From Adiantum capillus-veneris (Eukaryota; Streptophyta; Polypodiopsida; Polypodiales; Pteridaceae), in assembly GCA_014529385.2 (NCBI GenBank), contig CM043958.1, positions 140,330,234-140,394,233 of the forward strand: 64,000 nucleotides of DNA, written 5' to 3'. A program made the translations under genes and the position numbers. This document shows, in pieces, positions 18,530-31,000 of this stretch (its first letter is position 1; the number at the start of each line of letters is the position of its first letter). Under the pieces are notes generated by a model that was given only the letters and a program-made list of their open reading frames with translations, had not been told where the DNA came from and made no database searches.

Positions 18530-19017
18530 TGGACTTACCTCCAAAACGAGGGGATGATGACCATCTCATCGAGCTCCTTTCAGGAAGCTCACCGCCTTAC
18601 AAGACTCCTTATTGAGTCTCACAAGCTCAACAAGAGGAGATCACGAGGCAAGTATAGTAATTGGTAGACAAAGGGATGGTGAGGCCTAGTTCCTCTCCCT
18701 TTTGTTCTCCAGTCCTTTTAGTGCAAAAGAAAGATGGTACATACCGTATGTGTGTGGACTATCAAGCACTAAACCATATCACTATCAAAAACAAATTTCG
18801 TGTGACTTGGGTAAAAGATCTATTTGATAAGCTACAAGGCTCTACCTACTTCAGTAGGATTGACCTTAAAAGTGGCTATCATCAAATAAGGATAGTGGAT
18901 GAAGATATCCTAAAGACCGCTTTTTGCACAACGTTTGGTCTTTATGAATATCTAGTTATGCCTTTTGGCTTGACTAATGCACCAGCTATGTTCAATCTTC
19001 TAGTGGAGAATTTTTAG
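18530..19017 (+). pseudogene. Ty3/gypsy reverse transcriptase fragment
   Basis: The text upstream of 18661 reads PPKRG..., then a TGA (18613) and adjacent TAG/TAA (18655-18660). From 18661 an open piece carries the N-terminal half of a gypsy reverse transcriptase: [46 protein letters not shown] and [15 protein letters not shown]. It ends at TAG 19015 before the catalytic Tyr-x-Asp-Asp. There is no integrase downstream, so it is a truncated relic. Confidence 0.9.
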
Positions 19018-19255
19018 ACCTTATCGTAAATTCACTGGAGTGTTCTTTGATTTGCATCTGTAGCCAAGCATACAGCTTGTCTCTAGAGCTCCCACGAGAG
19101 AGGGAGAGAAAGAGAGAGCTTGCTTTTCCAACTTGTGCATTTGAGAGGGAGTGTGAGAGGAGCAAGAGCCTTAAAAATCCAACGAGGCCTCTCTTATATG
19201 GCTACGCGCAAGTGTGTAACTAGTTTTCATGGGGTTCGCTAAAAAATATGTAGAA

Positions 19256-19464
19256 TAGCACGTGAGTTCAATAGAAGGGGTTATTTTCTCTTATGAACTT
19301 ACAAAAAATATACATACAGAAGAGTATTTTTAATTGAAAAAGTGGAATTTCTGGTAGATAAGGGGCCTTTTTATTGAGAAAAGTGGTACATAATGGGTCT
19401 CTATATATCTCAAAAAAATTAGAGTAGGGGGTTATATAAATACCTCTTAATCATACGTGCCATA
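19256..19464. repeat. MITE-like repeat, copy 2
   Basis: Left end TAGCACGTGAGTTCAATAG with an 'aggggtta' block just inside. The right end (about 19440-19464) is an imperfect complement. The flank 'gttcgctaaaaaatatgta' resembles that of copy 3, so part of the flank was duplicated too. Confidence 0.45.
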
Positions 19465-19553
19465 CAACATCTCTATACAATGAACCTCCCGAGAACTAGT
19501 CTTGAGCTCGAATGCTTTATACTCTCGAGGAGTTCACTAAAGTACATGTAACA

Positions 19554-19667
19554 TAGCACATGCATTCAACGGAAGGGATTTTTATTTCTTGTAAATTTAC
19601 AAATTCATGAGTATAAGAGGGTTATAAGGGGTAATTAAAATCTATTTTGGTGAACGCACGTGATATA
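19554..19667. repeat. MITE-like repeat, copy 3
   Basis: Left end TAGCACATGCATTCAACGG and right end GTGAACGCACGTGATATA. These are imperfect inverted repeats around an AT-rich interior. Confidence 0.45.
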
Positions 19668-20996
19668 AGAAAAATTTACTGAGTGAGATTACCTCCTAAT
19701 GCAACTTAAGCATGCCCAAGACTTGTCCACTCTTGCCTTGCATTCTAGAACTCACTCCCCCTTCTTGGGACTCATCTTGGAAAGTGGATACACCACACAT
19801 ACTTGTTAAGATCATTCAAAGCAAGTGTGTGCTACTTTGGATATGTGGCTTAGTTAACCTTAGTAAACCAAGACTAGAGTCAACTTACTAAATGAGGAAG
19901 GGTTGATCTAACCTTAGTCTTTATATTTTTTCTTTCATTTAATAAAAACCATAAACTTATCTTTTTATGAATTAGCTCAGGTGCAAGACCTTTGCACAAA
20001 CCTTGGAGGCTTATGAAGATGACCCTTGGCTACAACCTACTTGTTAATTTAGGACCTGCTAAATTATGATAAAATTTGGTAAAAAAATAAAACTCACCCT
20101 TTGGGCTTTAAAACTTTCAACTCTTGTGAAAAACCTTAGTATAATTCTTTGGAGGTGCCTACAAGTACTCCCAAAATCTGCTAAATTTAGACCTTGTAAA
20201 TTTAGACGATTTGTGGCAAGTTAAAATTCCACCCTTAGGCTTCCCAGACTTCATACTTAGAGTCTAAGGAGTTATTCTAATGACTCAAGCTTAGCACAAT
20301 CACTTTATATTTTTAAACTTCTATAATTCCTCTCAATCATCTCTTTTGTCTTGTACCTTGGATCAAGGCTGCCCGCGATACATTTATCCTTCCTTGACCT
20401 GTACACATGACTGAGATAACTAGTTATCAATGGCCCTTTCTCTTTTATAGAATTTTCCCTTTTGGTCCCAAGCTTTGACCGGTTAGTCCATTAGCACTTA
20501 AATCAGTTTCACTTATTCTCTTTTTATTTTCCCTGGACTTAAGTGACCAATTTAGGCTGGAAAATAATTTTTGAAGTTTAGAAATTAATATTCATGACAC
20601 TTGATCTTGTTTGTTCATGTTAATATCACACATACTTGTGTGTGCATATTGAGACAAGGCAATTGCTTGCTCATAACTGTTTGCTCATGTTAACACCATA
20701 CATAATTGTGTGCATCTCGAGACAAGGCAATTGCTTTGAACTACAATCCTAGTTATTTGTCTAGAGATTCATCACCCTTACCATGCTAGAAGGCATATCT
20801 TGTAATGATTGTATTTCAAGAGATGTCTTGGTGGCACATCATTTTCAAGAGACTACCTAAAAGCTCACACTCCACTTTATTCCTAGTTGGCATATGGAAA
20901 AAAAGTGGAAAATGATATTTAAGCCAAGCACCTTCTTTTTTTTTTATAGCCCCTAACTCGGGGAGGGGGAGGGGGTGTCACTTAATAGTTGTGTGA

Positions 20997-21187
20997 CTAT
21001 CACGTGAGTGCAACAGAAGGGGTTAGTTATTTTCATTTTTTCTCACATTTTCACATATAGAAGAGTAACGTAAAATGAAATCTGTTTTTTTTTTTTTATA
21101 GATTGAATCGAAAAAGGGTGTATTTTATTTGTCAAAAATTCACATATAAGGAGTTTTAAAAATAGTCCTTGAACACACGTGATATAC
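20997..21187. repeat. MITE-like repeat, copy 4 (best preserved)
   Basis: Left end TATCACGTGAGTGCAACAG and right end TTGAACACACGTGATATA. These terminal inverted repeats share the CACGTG core, around about 190 bp of AT-rich sequence. Confidence 0.5.
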
Positions 21188-21290
21188 ACAATTTATACAT
21201 AGTGACCCACCCGAGTTCCCTAATTGCTCTTCTCATCATAGAGAATCACTTTTAACATAATCTTGACACCCTAGAGGTTTCATCCTTACC

Positions 21291-21447
21291 TAGCCTAAGC
21301 TTTGATAACATCCCCACAAAAGATTTGGCGACCGAGAGGTTTATTCCTTACCCAACCTACGACCTCTAGCCTAAGCTTTGATCACATCCCAACAAAAGCT
21401 TTGATAATTGAGAGGTTTCTTTCTTTACCCAACCTACAACCTCTAGC
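21291..21447. repeat. two-copy tandem duplication, about 76-80 bp
   Basis: Units start TAGCCTAAGCTTTGAT at 21291 and at 21367, with a few substitutions and a small length difference. Confidence 0.8.
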
Positions 21448-21652
21448 AGTTCCACCCATGAAACTTTTCAACCTTGACTACCGATCTCATCACAAAATAG
21501 TTTTCCCGAGTGGACGGGTTGAATTATGCAACATATGTCCAAAGTGCAAGCAATGATAATCTGATTAGGAGAAAACACTTGGCTTTGCATTTTCTTAAAG
21601 TGAGGAGGCGTGTGCTGGAGCAGCTGGTGACTAAGCCCGGGAGGACTTAACC

Positions 21653-21896
21653 TACTACTCTGATACCAATTGTTGGAATGAGGGTTGCAGTGAAACATAC
21701 ACAGCTTGGAGAAGACGAAGGAAACTCAAGGCACACAATAGAGAGTGTGTTACTTAGTGTGCAATGGAAAGATAGATAGCCCTAGAGTGATGGACGTATA
21801 TACAATGCTCGGGGGAAAAAACCTCCTAAAGAGGAAAAAAATGCCTGGCGGTCCTAGTGTGTTCACACACATCACTACCACATGTATATGGTAACA
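21653..21896 (-). mobile_element. Ty1/copia 5' LTR with primer binding site, minus orientation
   Basis: On the minus strand the LTR starts TGTTACCATATACATG at 21896 and ends CATTCCAACA at 21671. ATTGGTATCAGAG then follows, which matches the initiator-Met tRNA primer site used by copia elements. The LTR (226 bp) is clearly the same family as the plus-strand LTR at 40831-41045. The rest of this element (towards lower coordinates) is not recognisable. Confidence 0.75.
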
Positions 21897-21919
21897 GTTT
21901 CCTATGTATCTTTGTAAAA

Positions 21920-23330
21920 CATGACAAATTATTCCCCAAGTCAAGCTGTAGATATCATTATCTTTGCCTTGATATTGTCTATCCCATGGGTCTCCTATGA
22001 TATGAGCTTCTGTGCTTTCAAGACCCAACGCATCATAGATGCTAGACTCTCATCTATATCTCCGACTATTTTGGTCAAAGTATATGCTCGTTGGGTTAGA
22101 ATATTGAAGCTTGATTTCTGATGGAGGAGAGTTTGGCTCTGAATAGATAATATCCTTCATCTCTAGAGAGGATGGGCTATAATAGATTCTTTCCTTTGAA
22201 ATGAACCATCCTTTCTGATCTATCACTGGATGCACTTCTATGAGTTGGTTTGTGGGCCGTTAAAACACTGGTTGATCCTATTTCCCTTTTTGGTCTAAAT
22301 AGTGTGCATATGAATTATGTGGACCATACAAAGCTAACATCATTCTGTTTGATGTGTCCCTTAGACTCGTGAATGATTGCACACTTGTGGCAGTGAATGC
22401 AAAATCATTTGCAAACCTAACAATCTTTTTCTCATTTGATGATATCTCGACATCTTGACCAAATTCATGCAAGAATTCATTGTTCAAAGAATCAATTTTA
22501 AGCTTTTCAGGTGTCTCTGCATCTTTATGCTGATTTTGAACTTGCAGTGCTTTTATTAGTGCTTCTAATGGTAATGTAGAATCATCCTATTTCAAAAAAA
22601 GTGATGAGTTAGATACACTTACATCGAGATTCGTATTTCCAATTTGCTTTATGCTTTGCCTGGCAGTTGATATGTCCCTATTGTCGAGATTTCTTGGACA
22701 ATATTTAGAAACATGTCCACCTTTTTGTCCACAATCTGAGAAATACGCCATGACTGGTTGTATTTCATCTGGCTCTATCATGTCAAGCTCTTAAAGAGGA
22801 GCTCCTGTTTCTATGCTGACCAAGTTGTCGGCTTCTTCTTTTAAAACACTGAGCATCAAGCTGTAGAATGCTCCATCTTGACCTTTGTACCGTGTTTGGC
22901 TTTTTTCTTCAATTAGACTGGCTTCTATTGGTTGATCTGTTGGATCTTCCGTTACTGGATCTCGATTATAGATCTAACCATTGTAATCCATGTACAATGA
23001 CCCTGATTGCATATGGAGTAAATGGATGCTTTATGGATTTATGTAGATTTTTGGATAACCACTTTGGTCGACTTTCTGACCTTCTATCTGCACTTCATCT
23101 TTGAACTTCCAATACCTGGCTCCAGTGAAGTCTATGAACATCTGGGAGTAATCTGAATCTTGCTTTACTCTGATCAATAGGATTTTGACTCCTGTGCTGC
23201 TTTTGCTGCTCATCAAGTATCTATGGCCTTCTGAATCTGCATATAAGACTTTATCTCCATTGTAGCCATATAGTTGTAGAATTTTCTCTCTTGCAGTTGT
23301 GCATGTGTTGCCATTGCTATACTAGCTTGC
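21920..23330 (-). pseudogene. gag-like relic with one zinc knuckle
   Basis: Minus-strand open pieces (about 23031-23216, 22587-22781, 22278-22487, 22050-22235 and 21750-22028) read as a single decayed protein broken by stops. It includes DCGQKGGHVSKYCPR, a Cys-x2-Cys-x4-His-x4-Cys knuckle with the first Cys apparently lost to Ser. I cannot assign it to a particular element family. Its position upstream of a copia LTR of the same orientation may be coincidental. Confidence 0.45.
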
Positions 23331-23559
23331 TCTGTTATACTCAAATTTTCAGGTCAATTTGAGTCCACGTTGGCTCAATCTGTAAAAACTATCTCCTAGC
23401 AGATCCTGATACTGATTAACAGAAATTTTGATGCATGTACTAGCCTAATCTGCAATCACATGTGAGTTGTGTTCCTATTCATCCGACGGGAAGCTAATTT
23501 GCAATGCAATTACTTGCACTAGCCAATTCATAGGTACACTTTCACTTCTAGCTTCTTGA

Positions 23560-24470
23560 CTGAATTGTGGCTGCACTTTTCAAACCTGAGCACGAAATTT
23601 GTTTTTGCTGCTCACAACTTCGAGTTGGTCGATTTCAGCTATTTTTTTGTTGATTTGATTCACTTTGCACAGTGTGATTTCCTCGGCTTTGCTTTTGATA
23701 CTTTTGGCTTTCATTGTTTGCTCAATTTTTTGGGATTGTTGCTCGATGTAATTTCTCGACAGTGTGTTTTTCCCAGCGTTGTTTTTTTGCTTTTCGGCCT
23801 CGTTCTGGCTGTTTCTGACTCTTTTTACAATTTTCTTCTACTTTTCTTAAATTTTTGTAGAATTTTGAATTTTCTAATTTTTTGATATTTTTGGGAAGGT
23901 TTTGATTTTTTGAGAATTTTTGTGAATTTGTAAATTTTTTGGGTTTTTTGACGATTTTATGAATTTTTTGTGATTTATTTTGTTTTGTTTAATCATCTTA
24001 TGAATTTTTTGTGACTTTTAATGAATTTTCTATAACTTTTTGGTGAATTATTTGTGAATTTTTTATTTTTTAGAATTTATTGTGATTTATTGGTGAATTT
24101 TTTGGCCACTTTTGGTTTTTTTATGAAATCGTTTTGAGTTTTTATGATTTTTATTCTATTTTTAATTTTCCTATGAATTTTTGAAAATTTAAGAATTTCT
24201 CTTGTTTTTAATTAACTTTTTGAATTTTTGGTAATTTTTTGATCAATTTTGGATTTTTAATGAATTTTTTTTCTATTTTTTGTAAAATTTTCTATGTTTT
24301 TTCTGTTTTTTAATGACTTTTTAACCTCTTTTTCAGTTTTGATTTTTTTCAAAATTCTTTTATGGATTTTTTAGATTTTTTGATGATTTTTAAATCCCCC
24401 TTTTTTTGAATTTTTGATTTTTAGTGTGTTTTTAATGCAAAATAAAAATAAATTTTTTAAAAAAAAATTA
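23560..24470. repeat. T-rich low-complexity stretch
   Basis: Irregular repeats of 'gaattttttgtgattt' type make up nearly all of this region. No coding or RNA signal is seen. Confidence 0.8.
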
Positions 24471-24658
24471 TTTACCCGCTGTCACTCCCAATCCTAACTG
24501 CTGCACGGATTGCGGGGCTGGCGCGTGTTGGTGGTCTGGCGCGTGCACTACAGGCAGAGAGGACACAGTGTTTGGCAGTCTTGAAGGCGCCGAAAGGCAG
24601 GCCCGGGGTGGCGCTGACACTTAGGAGGATGAGAGCAAGGCAAAGATAGAGGCGCTCA

Positions 24659-24660
<2 letters not shown>

Positions 24661-24713
<53 letters not shown>

Positions 24714-24968
24714 AATAGGGCTTGACGCACACGGCGTGGTCTGGGCCTGTTGGCACACGCACTACATGACAACGGATCCGAGAAGGGTAGCCTATAAGCG
24801 AGAGAGAGGGGGGGAGAGAGAGTTTAGAGAGAGAGAGAGAAAGAGAGAGTGTTCTCACCAAAGAGAAAGAGGGCAAAAGAAGTAGAAGGAGGAAGAATGT
24901 TTTAACGTCTTAGAAAACTATCCCGAGAGACCTAACCGACAAGGAGAGAGAGAAGGGAAGAGAGACAG

Positions 24969-25002
<34 letters not shown>

Positions 25003-25010
25003 AGAGAGAG
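24661..25010. repeat. (GA)n microsatellites
   Basis: GA tracts at 24661-24711 and about 24970-25001, with shorter ones at 24800-24850. The flanking GC-richer sequence (24480-24900) has a minus-strand open frame driven by Ser-Leu repeats, which I do not accept as a gene. Confidence 0.9.
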
Positions 25011-25019
25011 AATGGGAGT

Positions 25020-26560
25020 GTGTGTGCGTGATGGGTGGTGTTCACCCGGAGAGAGAAGAAGAAGAAAAGTATTTGATTGTCGGTAATAATTATCCCAGCA
25101 GATCGTAAAGATCTATCCGCCAGGGAACTTTATGCGCCGCAAGGCACGGGCGTCGAAGCTCGAACCGGGCTTTTTATTATTATTTTATTTCCAAGCATCC
25201 AAAAATGCAAAAAATAGGGCGAAAATGCTAAAATTCACCTGAAAATCTCAAAAATTGCCAAAAAAATATTAAAAAAATCCCGAAACCTTAGACAACCGAA
25301 CATTCATTTTCGACACGCAAAAGCACACCTAAAATAGTGGATCTTGTCAAAAATGTAATTTGCAACACAATTGTCAACTCGGCCCCCGAAAATTGTAAAA
25401 CGCTCAAAATTTGACCACGGAGGGCGCAAATGCGAACAAAATGATGCCTTAAATATGCACACACAAAATAGCTCGTAAAGATCGCGAAATATCAAATTTT
25501 TTTGGAATTAAGCGAATATTAATGCAAAAATTATCTAAAAATTCTCCATACATAGGGGAATAGTGCAACCAAATAAAATTGCAAAATCACATCAATTCAA
25601 TTGCCAAACAATTTCATCAATAGAATCAAGACTAGGCAATATAATCGACAAAATTACTGACAAAATTAGGTCAACAATTGATGCAATCGGAGTGTGTATA
25701 TCTCTGTTTTGAGCACAAAAACGTAGCAATTAACCATTACACACATCAATCATGAAAATTTAACACTTTTTAGGTACACACACACTAATAAAATTGGCAG
25801 TTTTTACCAATCTTTAGGTGCACACACAAAGGGGTTAAACTTCTCGAATTTGCAATGTGACTTCACAAATCATTAGTTGGGCATGACCTCAACACAAATC
25901 AATCATCACAATTGAAAAATCATTAAGCACACATTGATTTTTAGGTGCACAAGCATGGGCAAAATAGTGCACACACACCTAAAATTAAGCATACACACAC
26001 TCAATTAGAATGCAGACACACTTGATTTTAGTGGACACACACTTGCACCATCCAAGCATGCAATTAACTCAATTAGGCACCCAATTAGCAACGCACATTC
26101 ACCAATTAGCAATTGAAACTTGTCAAATTCATGCCACCAAATCTTAAAATTTTTGGCATTACGACGGCATGAAAATGAACAATCAAAAAATTCTGAATCA
26201 CATAGCATCATCATTACATTGCATCTTCCTGGGATCTCTACACAATTCTACACATCTTTAGATTCTAGGGAGGTTGAGAATACCACCTTGATTACCTTTC
26301 TATTGAAGATCAATTGAATAGTTGAATGATCCAATCCTTCATAGCAAATTAGTAAGTTAGCAAAAATTAGTGAAATTAGCAAGGGGTTAGTGTAAAATTA
26401 GAGTGTGTAAACACACAATTGGCAAGATACAATGACACATTAGGGAATTATGAACACATTGCTTCATGCACACACATCCAAAATCTACAAAAACATAAAC
26501 ACACAAGTGAAATTAGTGAGGAAACACATCCGATTATGCCACAATTACAATAGCGTAGGC
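25020..26560. other. AT-rich non-coding, probable inner leader of an LTR element
   Basis: No convincing open frame. It lies just inside the primer binding site at 26568 (minus orientation), so it would be the 5' untranslated part of a large, coding-poor LTR element. No protein domain was seen. Confidence 0.4.
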
Positions 26561-26567
26561 CATCGTC

Positions 26568-27379
26568 CCAGGCAACGACGCCAAATGTTGGGGATCCCAT
26601 CATTGCAATAGCTCCAATGACCAACAAAACTATCAACCCGGAGGGATGAGCTACCCAGCTAGGGCATGGAAACACTCACACGATTAATGAGCTAATCATG
26701 GCAACATGAATGGTTAACTCTATGAGGTGAGCTTCTCGGCCTATGGAGGAGCTAAGCCGCAATGAAGGGCAATCTCCACATCCACTTCTCTTCACCTTTA
26801 ATCAACCCAATCACACACACTACGATTGCAAAACGTACACAACACTAATCCTATCATGTAACACACTAATCGCAAGCATAGATCTATCGAACACCACACT
26901 CCAATCAAACCTACATGCACACACAAGCAAAAGAGGGCAATCACACAAGATTAGAGAGGGATTAACCACTAATTAGTTCAGATCTAGCTAATCAAAACAT
27001 CATAGGCAATCACAAGAAGCATGAGAGAGGCATAGTGAAAGAGAATGAATCATTGATTAGTGTTAATCAAGTCACATGAGCAAGGAGAAGCTCAAGGACT
27101 CCATAGCCACACACCTCAAGAGCTCTCACCAAAGAGTGCTCTCAACAAATGAGATTGAGAACCCTAATTTCTTTTACACACTGCCTTATATACCTAGGGT
27201 AAAAATAAGCAATGTCTGAGTGCCCAAGGCCTTTAGGGCTCCACCACTAACTGACCTTTTCTTTACAGCTTGGAACTCCCATTGAGCCCGTAACACATTA
27301 AAAATATTACAATGGCTTGAAATAAATTGGGAATACAATACATGACCATTTCGGGAAAATGTGGAAAATGTGTACTACA
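26568..27379 (-). mobile_element. Ty3/gypsy-type LTR with primer binding site, minus orientation
   Basis: On the minus strand the LTR ends GGGATCCCCAACA at 26586 and is followed by TTTGGCGTCGTTGCCTGG, the primer-site pattern of Athila/Tat-type plant gypsy elements. A TATA-like TATATAAGG lies at about 27190 on that strand. The far end (about 27379) is a guess. No second LTR is in the window. Confidence 0.55.
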
Positions 27380-27479
27380 ATCTTCACTGGTTCCTTATGT
27401 TGATCTTCGATGAGCATCCGTATGTCTTTGTTCTTTAGCAGCTCCTGTTAACTGACGTTGGCTCTGGTAACATAGTGCC

Positions 27480-27606
27480 ACAAGCGCAACAAAAAAAAAT
27501 TGGATGATAAGGCTGTCAAATGTATTTTTGTTGGTTATAATGCTGAAAGCAAAGGTCACAAGTTGTACAATCCTCAAACAAAGCATATTTTGGTCTCACG
27601 TGATGT
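27480..27606 (+). pseudogene. Ty1/copia integrase C-terminal fragment (left half of the interrupted element)
   Basis: It reads KKLDDKAVKCIFVGYN, then KGHKLYNPQTKHILVSRDV, the standard copia segment between integrase and reverse transcriptase. The frame is cut at 27606 by the 11.2-kb transposon. It resumes at 38836 as VFVEDSVQPL, so removing the insertion and one copy of the target duplication restores a continuous frame across the junction. Confidence 0.9.
27603..27606. repeat. left target-site duplication of the 11.2-kb transposon
   Basis: ATGT (ATGTG if 5 bp) is repeated at 38836-38839/40. Both copies sit in the copia coding frame. Confidence 0.85.
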
Positions 27607-27636
27607 GGGTCAAAGCATGGTTTGGTGGTACAAAAA
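27607..27636 (+). repeat. left terminal inverted repeat
   Basis: Begins GGGTCAAAGCATGG and continues into GGTTTGGTGGTACAAAAA. It differs from the right end at one position (C versus G at position 5). Confidence 0.92.
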
Positions 27637-27835
27637 GTAGTTTCCTTGACACAACATATGCTTGGTGATTCTTGTGTGTAAAAACCATGGACATTTTTTC
27701 GGAATTGGGGAGGGCAAATAAACTTCTTTTTTAAGTGGACGTTTTTTTAACTTTAGAAACATGCAATCCTAAGAAGAGATGGGGGTGACGGCGGGGCCGG
27801 GGGGTGGGGTTACGGTTGGGAGCTTTCACTCCAGC

Positions 27836-27838
<3 letters not shown>

Positions 27839-27878
<40 letters not shown>

Positions 27879-27967
27879 GAACGTCCCTCTCCCTGTGTGT
27901 CTCTCTCAGTTTTGAACCCTCTCGCCTTCCTTGGCACCTTCATAGCCACCGAACTGCTGTGTTCGAG

Positions 27968-28006
<39 letters not shown>

Positions 28007-28017
28007 TCTCTCTGCAA
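27839..28017 (+). promoter_or_regulatory. (CT)n-rich leader of the transposase gene
   Basis: Two CT tracts (about 27839-27874 and 27968-28013), the second ending 5 bp before ATG 28018. They are of the same kind as the GA/CT tracts before the H3 fusion gene. A promoter or leader role is inferred. No clear TATA box was seen. Confidence 0.45.
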
Positions 28018-31000
28018 ATGGATAGTAGCGCAGGAGATTACTGTCTTGGTGATGCTCAAAACCTTTCTTTCGATGACATAGAAGGTGATGCTCAGGACCT
28101 CTCTTTCAACGAGGTAGAAGGTGATGCACAGCTCCTCTCTATCGGCGAGATGGAAGGTGACGCACAGTTCCTCTCTTTTGACGAGGTACAAGGTGGCCCA
28201 AGCAATGTTCAGCAGATGCACATCAATTCCATTAGCACTAGTATTCCAGCCGATAATCAGGCTTTTCTTCGTGATTATTGGGCTGCAAAGAAACGCGCAC
28301 AGAGAAGCAAGGAAAGACATCCCACGTCTGCTCTTGGATTACGGGAAGCTAGGTCAAGAAAGAACATTTGTGCAGTGGTGGCTCGATGTTGGCGCAAGCA
28401 AACAATAGGGATTGCAAAGAATGAGCAGAAGGAAATATTCCGGCAACTCCTGGACGACCAAACATTTTCCTTGCTGCAACCATCAAATTTCAGCAAAGTC
28501 GAAGACACTGTTGTATCGGGTGTGCGCAACACTTTGACTCAAATCAAGGTCCCTCATTAAGCAAGTGAACTTTTTGTAAAGAGAAGCTCTTTGGCAATGA
28601 TTCTGAACAATAGTACAAACTCACAATCAGTAAACCAATCCAGAATGGCTAGTATCTTGGGGATCCATCGAAGGAATATAGCTGCAGCAAGCTCACGGCT
28701 AGAGAATAAAGATGAAGATGAAGTGTTGCCATTGAGTGCTTGTGAGAGACAATTGCCACGAGGAACCGTTATTACCAATGAAACAATAGATTTGGTATAT
28801 GCCTTTTTGACATCAGAGAGCAGAGTTTCACCCAACAAGAAAGACATATGCAAGATGAGAATTGAAATGAAAAGTGTCGTCAAACATCCTATACATCTAC
28901 TCGAGGAATCTTAGGTACCAACAACTTCTAGTAATTGTACATCTTGTTTGGTGCTACTTAAGGTTATTTGGTCCAGACAGTACCAAATTTGGTAGTCTGT
29001 TGTACGGCAGAGGGTGTTTACAGTACCAAAGAATATCCATAAAGTACCAAATCCTAGCTATCGACTGCCAAAGCCTATCCATAGAGTTTAAAACCCTCTC
29101 TATAGAGTACCAAAACCTAATTATCCAGTACCAATGCCTATGTATAGAGAACCAAAAGTCTATTTACAGAGTACCAAACTCAACGGATACCACCAAAGCC
29201 TCTTTGTAGAGTACCAAATCTTATCACTATAGGACCAGGATCTATTTACTGGGTACCCCACACTTCTGATAGTACGAAAGCCTATATGTAGAGCACCAAA
29301 TCATGTCTATCGAGTACCAAAGGCTATCTATGGAGTAACAAAGCACATCTGTAGAGTACCAAATCCGGTGTATCTAGTACCAAAGCATATGTATGGAGTA
29401 CCAAAGCAGATCTGTAGAGTACCAAATCCGGTATATCGAGTACAAAATCCTAGCTATCGAGTGCCAAAGCCTATCCATAGAGTTTCAAACCCTCTCGATA
29501 GAGTACCAATACCTATTTATCCAGTACCAATGCTTCTGTATAGAGAACCAAAAACTATTTACAGAGTACCAAACTCATCGGATACCACCAAAGACTATCT
29601 GTAGAGTACAAATATTCTCTGTAGAGTACCAAATTCTATCTGTAGAGTACCAAAGCCTATCACTATAGGACCAAAGTCTATTTACAGGGTACCCCACACT
29701 TCTGATAGTACCAAAGCCTATATGTAGAGTACTAAATACTGTCTATCAAGTACCAAAGGCTATCTATAAAGTACCAAAGCACATATGCAGGGTACCAAAT
29801 CCGGTATATCGAGTACCAACTCAAATCTGTACAGTACCAAATCCGTTATATCGAGTACCAAATCCTAGCGATTGAGTGCCAAAGCCTATCCATAGAGTTT
29901 CAAATCCTCTCGACAGAGTACCAAAACCTATTTATCCAGTACCAATGCCTATGTATAGAGAAACAAAGTCTATTTACAGAGTACCAAACTCATCGGATAC
30001 CACCAAAGACTATCTGTAGAGTACCAGATCCTATCTGTAGAGTACCAAAGCCTACCACTATAGGACCAAAGTCTATTTACAGGGTACCCCACACTTTTGA
30101 TAGTACCAAAGCCTATATGTAGAGTACCAAACTCATCGGATACCACCAAAGACTATCTGTAGAGTACCAAATCCTCTTTGAAGAGTACCAGATCCTATCT
30201 GTAGAGTACCAAAGCCTACCACTACAAAACCAAAGTACATTTACAGGGTACCCCACATTTCTGATAGTACCAAAGCCTATATGTAGAGTACCAAATAATA
30301 TCTATAGAGTACCAAAGCCTACCGACAGTACCAAATCTACGGTACCATATTTGGAACTTTTTGGTACTGTTGAACTTGGGTGCACATCTGTCCACTATTA
30401 TAGTACCAAATTTGGTACTTTTGGGTACTGTTGAACTTGGGTGCACGTCTGTCCACTATTATAGTACCATATTTGGAACTGTCGAAAGCCAGTTTTTGCA
30501 CTACTGTAGTAGTGAAATTTTACCAGTACCATGATGTTGGTTTTTTTCTGAATCATTTTGTTTTTGTGCCATAGGTTGAGCTGTACCAAAGATTCAAGAA
30601 GGCTCACCCAACAGTGGTAGTGTCTCTTAGATGCTTCGAGGTATTGAAGCCATACTTTGTACGGAAGTTGAAGGACAGAAATACTTGTTGCTGTGTGGTT
30701 CATGTGCAGATGCTCTATTTCAAAGACGCCCTTAATCAAATGCGGCAGAACAAGTTCGGGCACCACGGGAAAGGTCACCTTTGCACTTGCTCCGTTTGTT
30801 GCAGAGGTGATGAGAGAGGAACGTGTTTTGCAAACCAAGCAGTGTGTCAGCACATCACCGTTATGTGGGAATCCATCATGTGCCCAAAGCCTCCAAATTG
30901 TGAATACCATGCAAAGAAATGCTTGATGGGGGACTGCTCACAATGTGGAGTACGGAGGTTGACATTTTTTCCCGATGAGATAGCAGAGGATAGCAAGGAG

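Larger units (their letters stand above)
19018..21290. other. AT-rich stretch without genes
   Basis: Only short open frames occur. The recognisable content is three MITE-like repeats, listed separately. The remainder is unassigned AT-rich sequence. Confidence 0.6.

Noticed and set aside
24472-24876. Minus-strand 134-codon open frame
   Set aside because: It is driven by (GA)n tracts. The remaining part matches nothing and lacks introns, promoter or conserved motifs.
27607-27640. The copia frame continuing as ...GQSMVWWYKK past 27606
   Set aside because: These residues are a chance reading of the transposon's terminal repeat. The true continuation is FVEDSVQPL at 38840.
29020-30330. Regular tandem repeats resembling a CRISPR array, and open frames encoding EYQ-type peptides inside them
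   Set aside because: The 21-bp monomers are contiguous with no unique spacers, they lie in an intron of a eukaryotic gene, and the frames exist only because the monomer length is a multiple of three.
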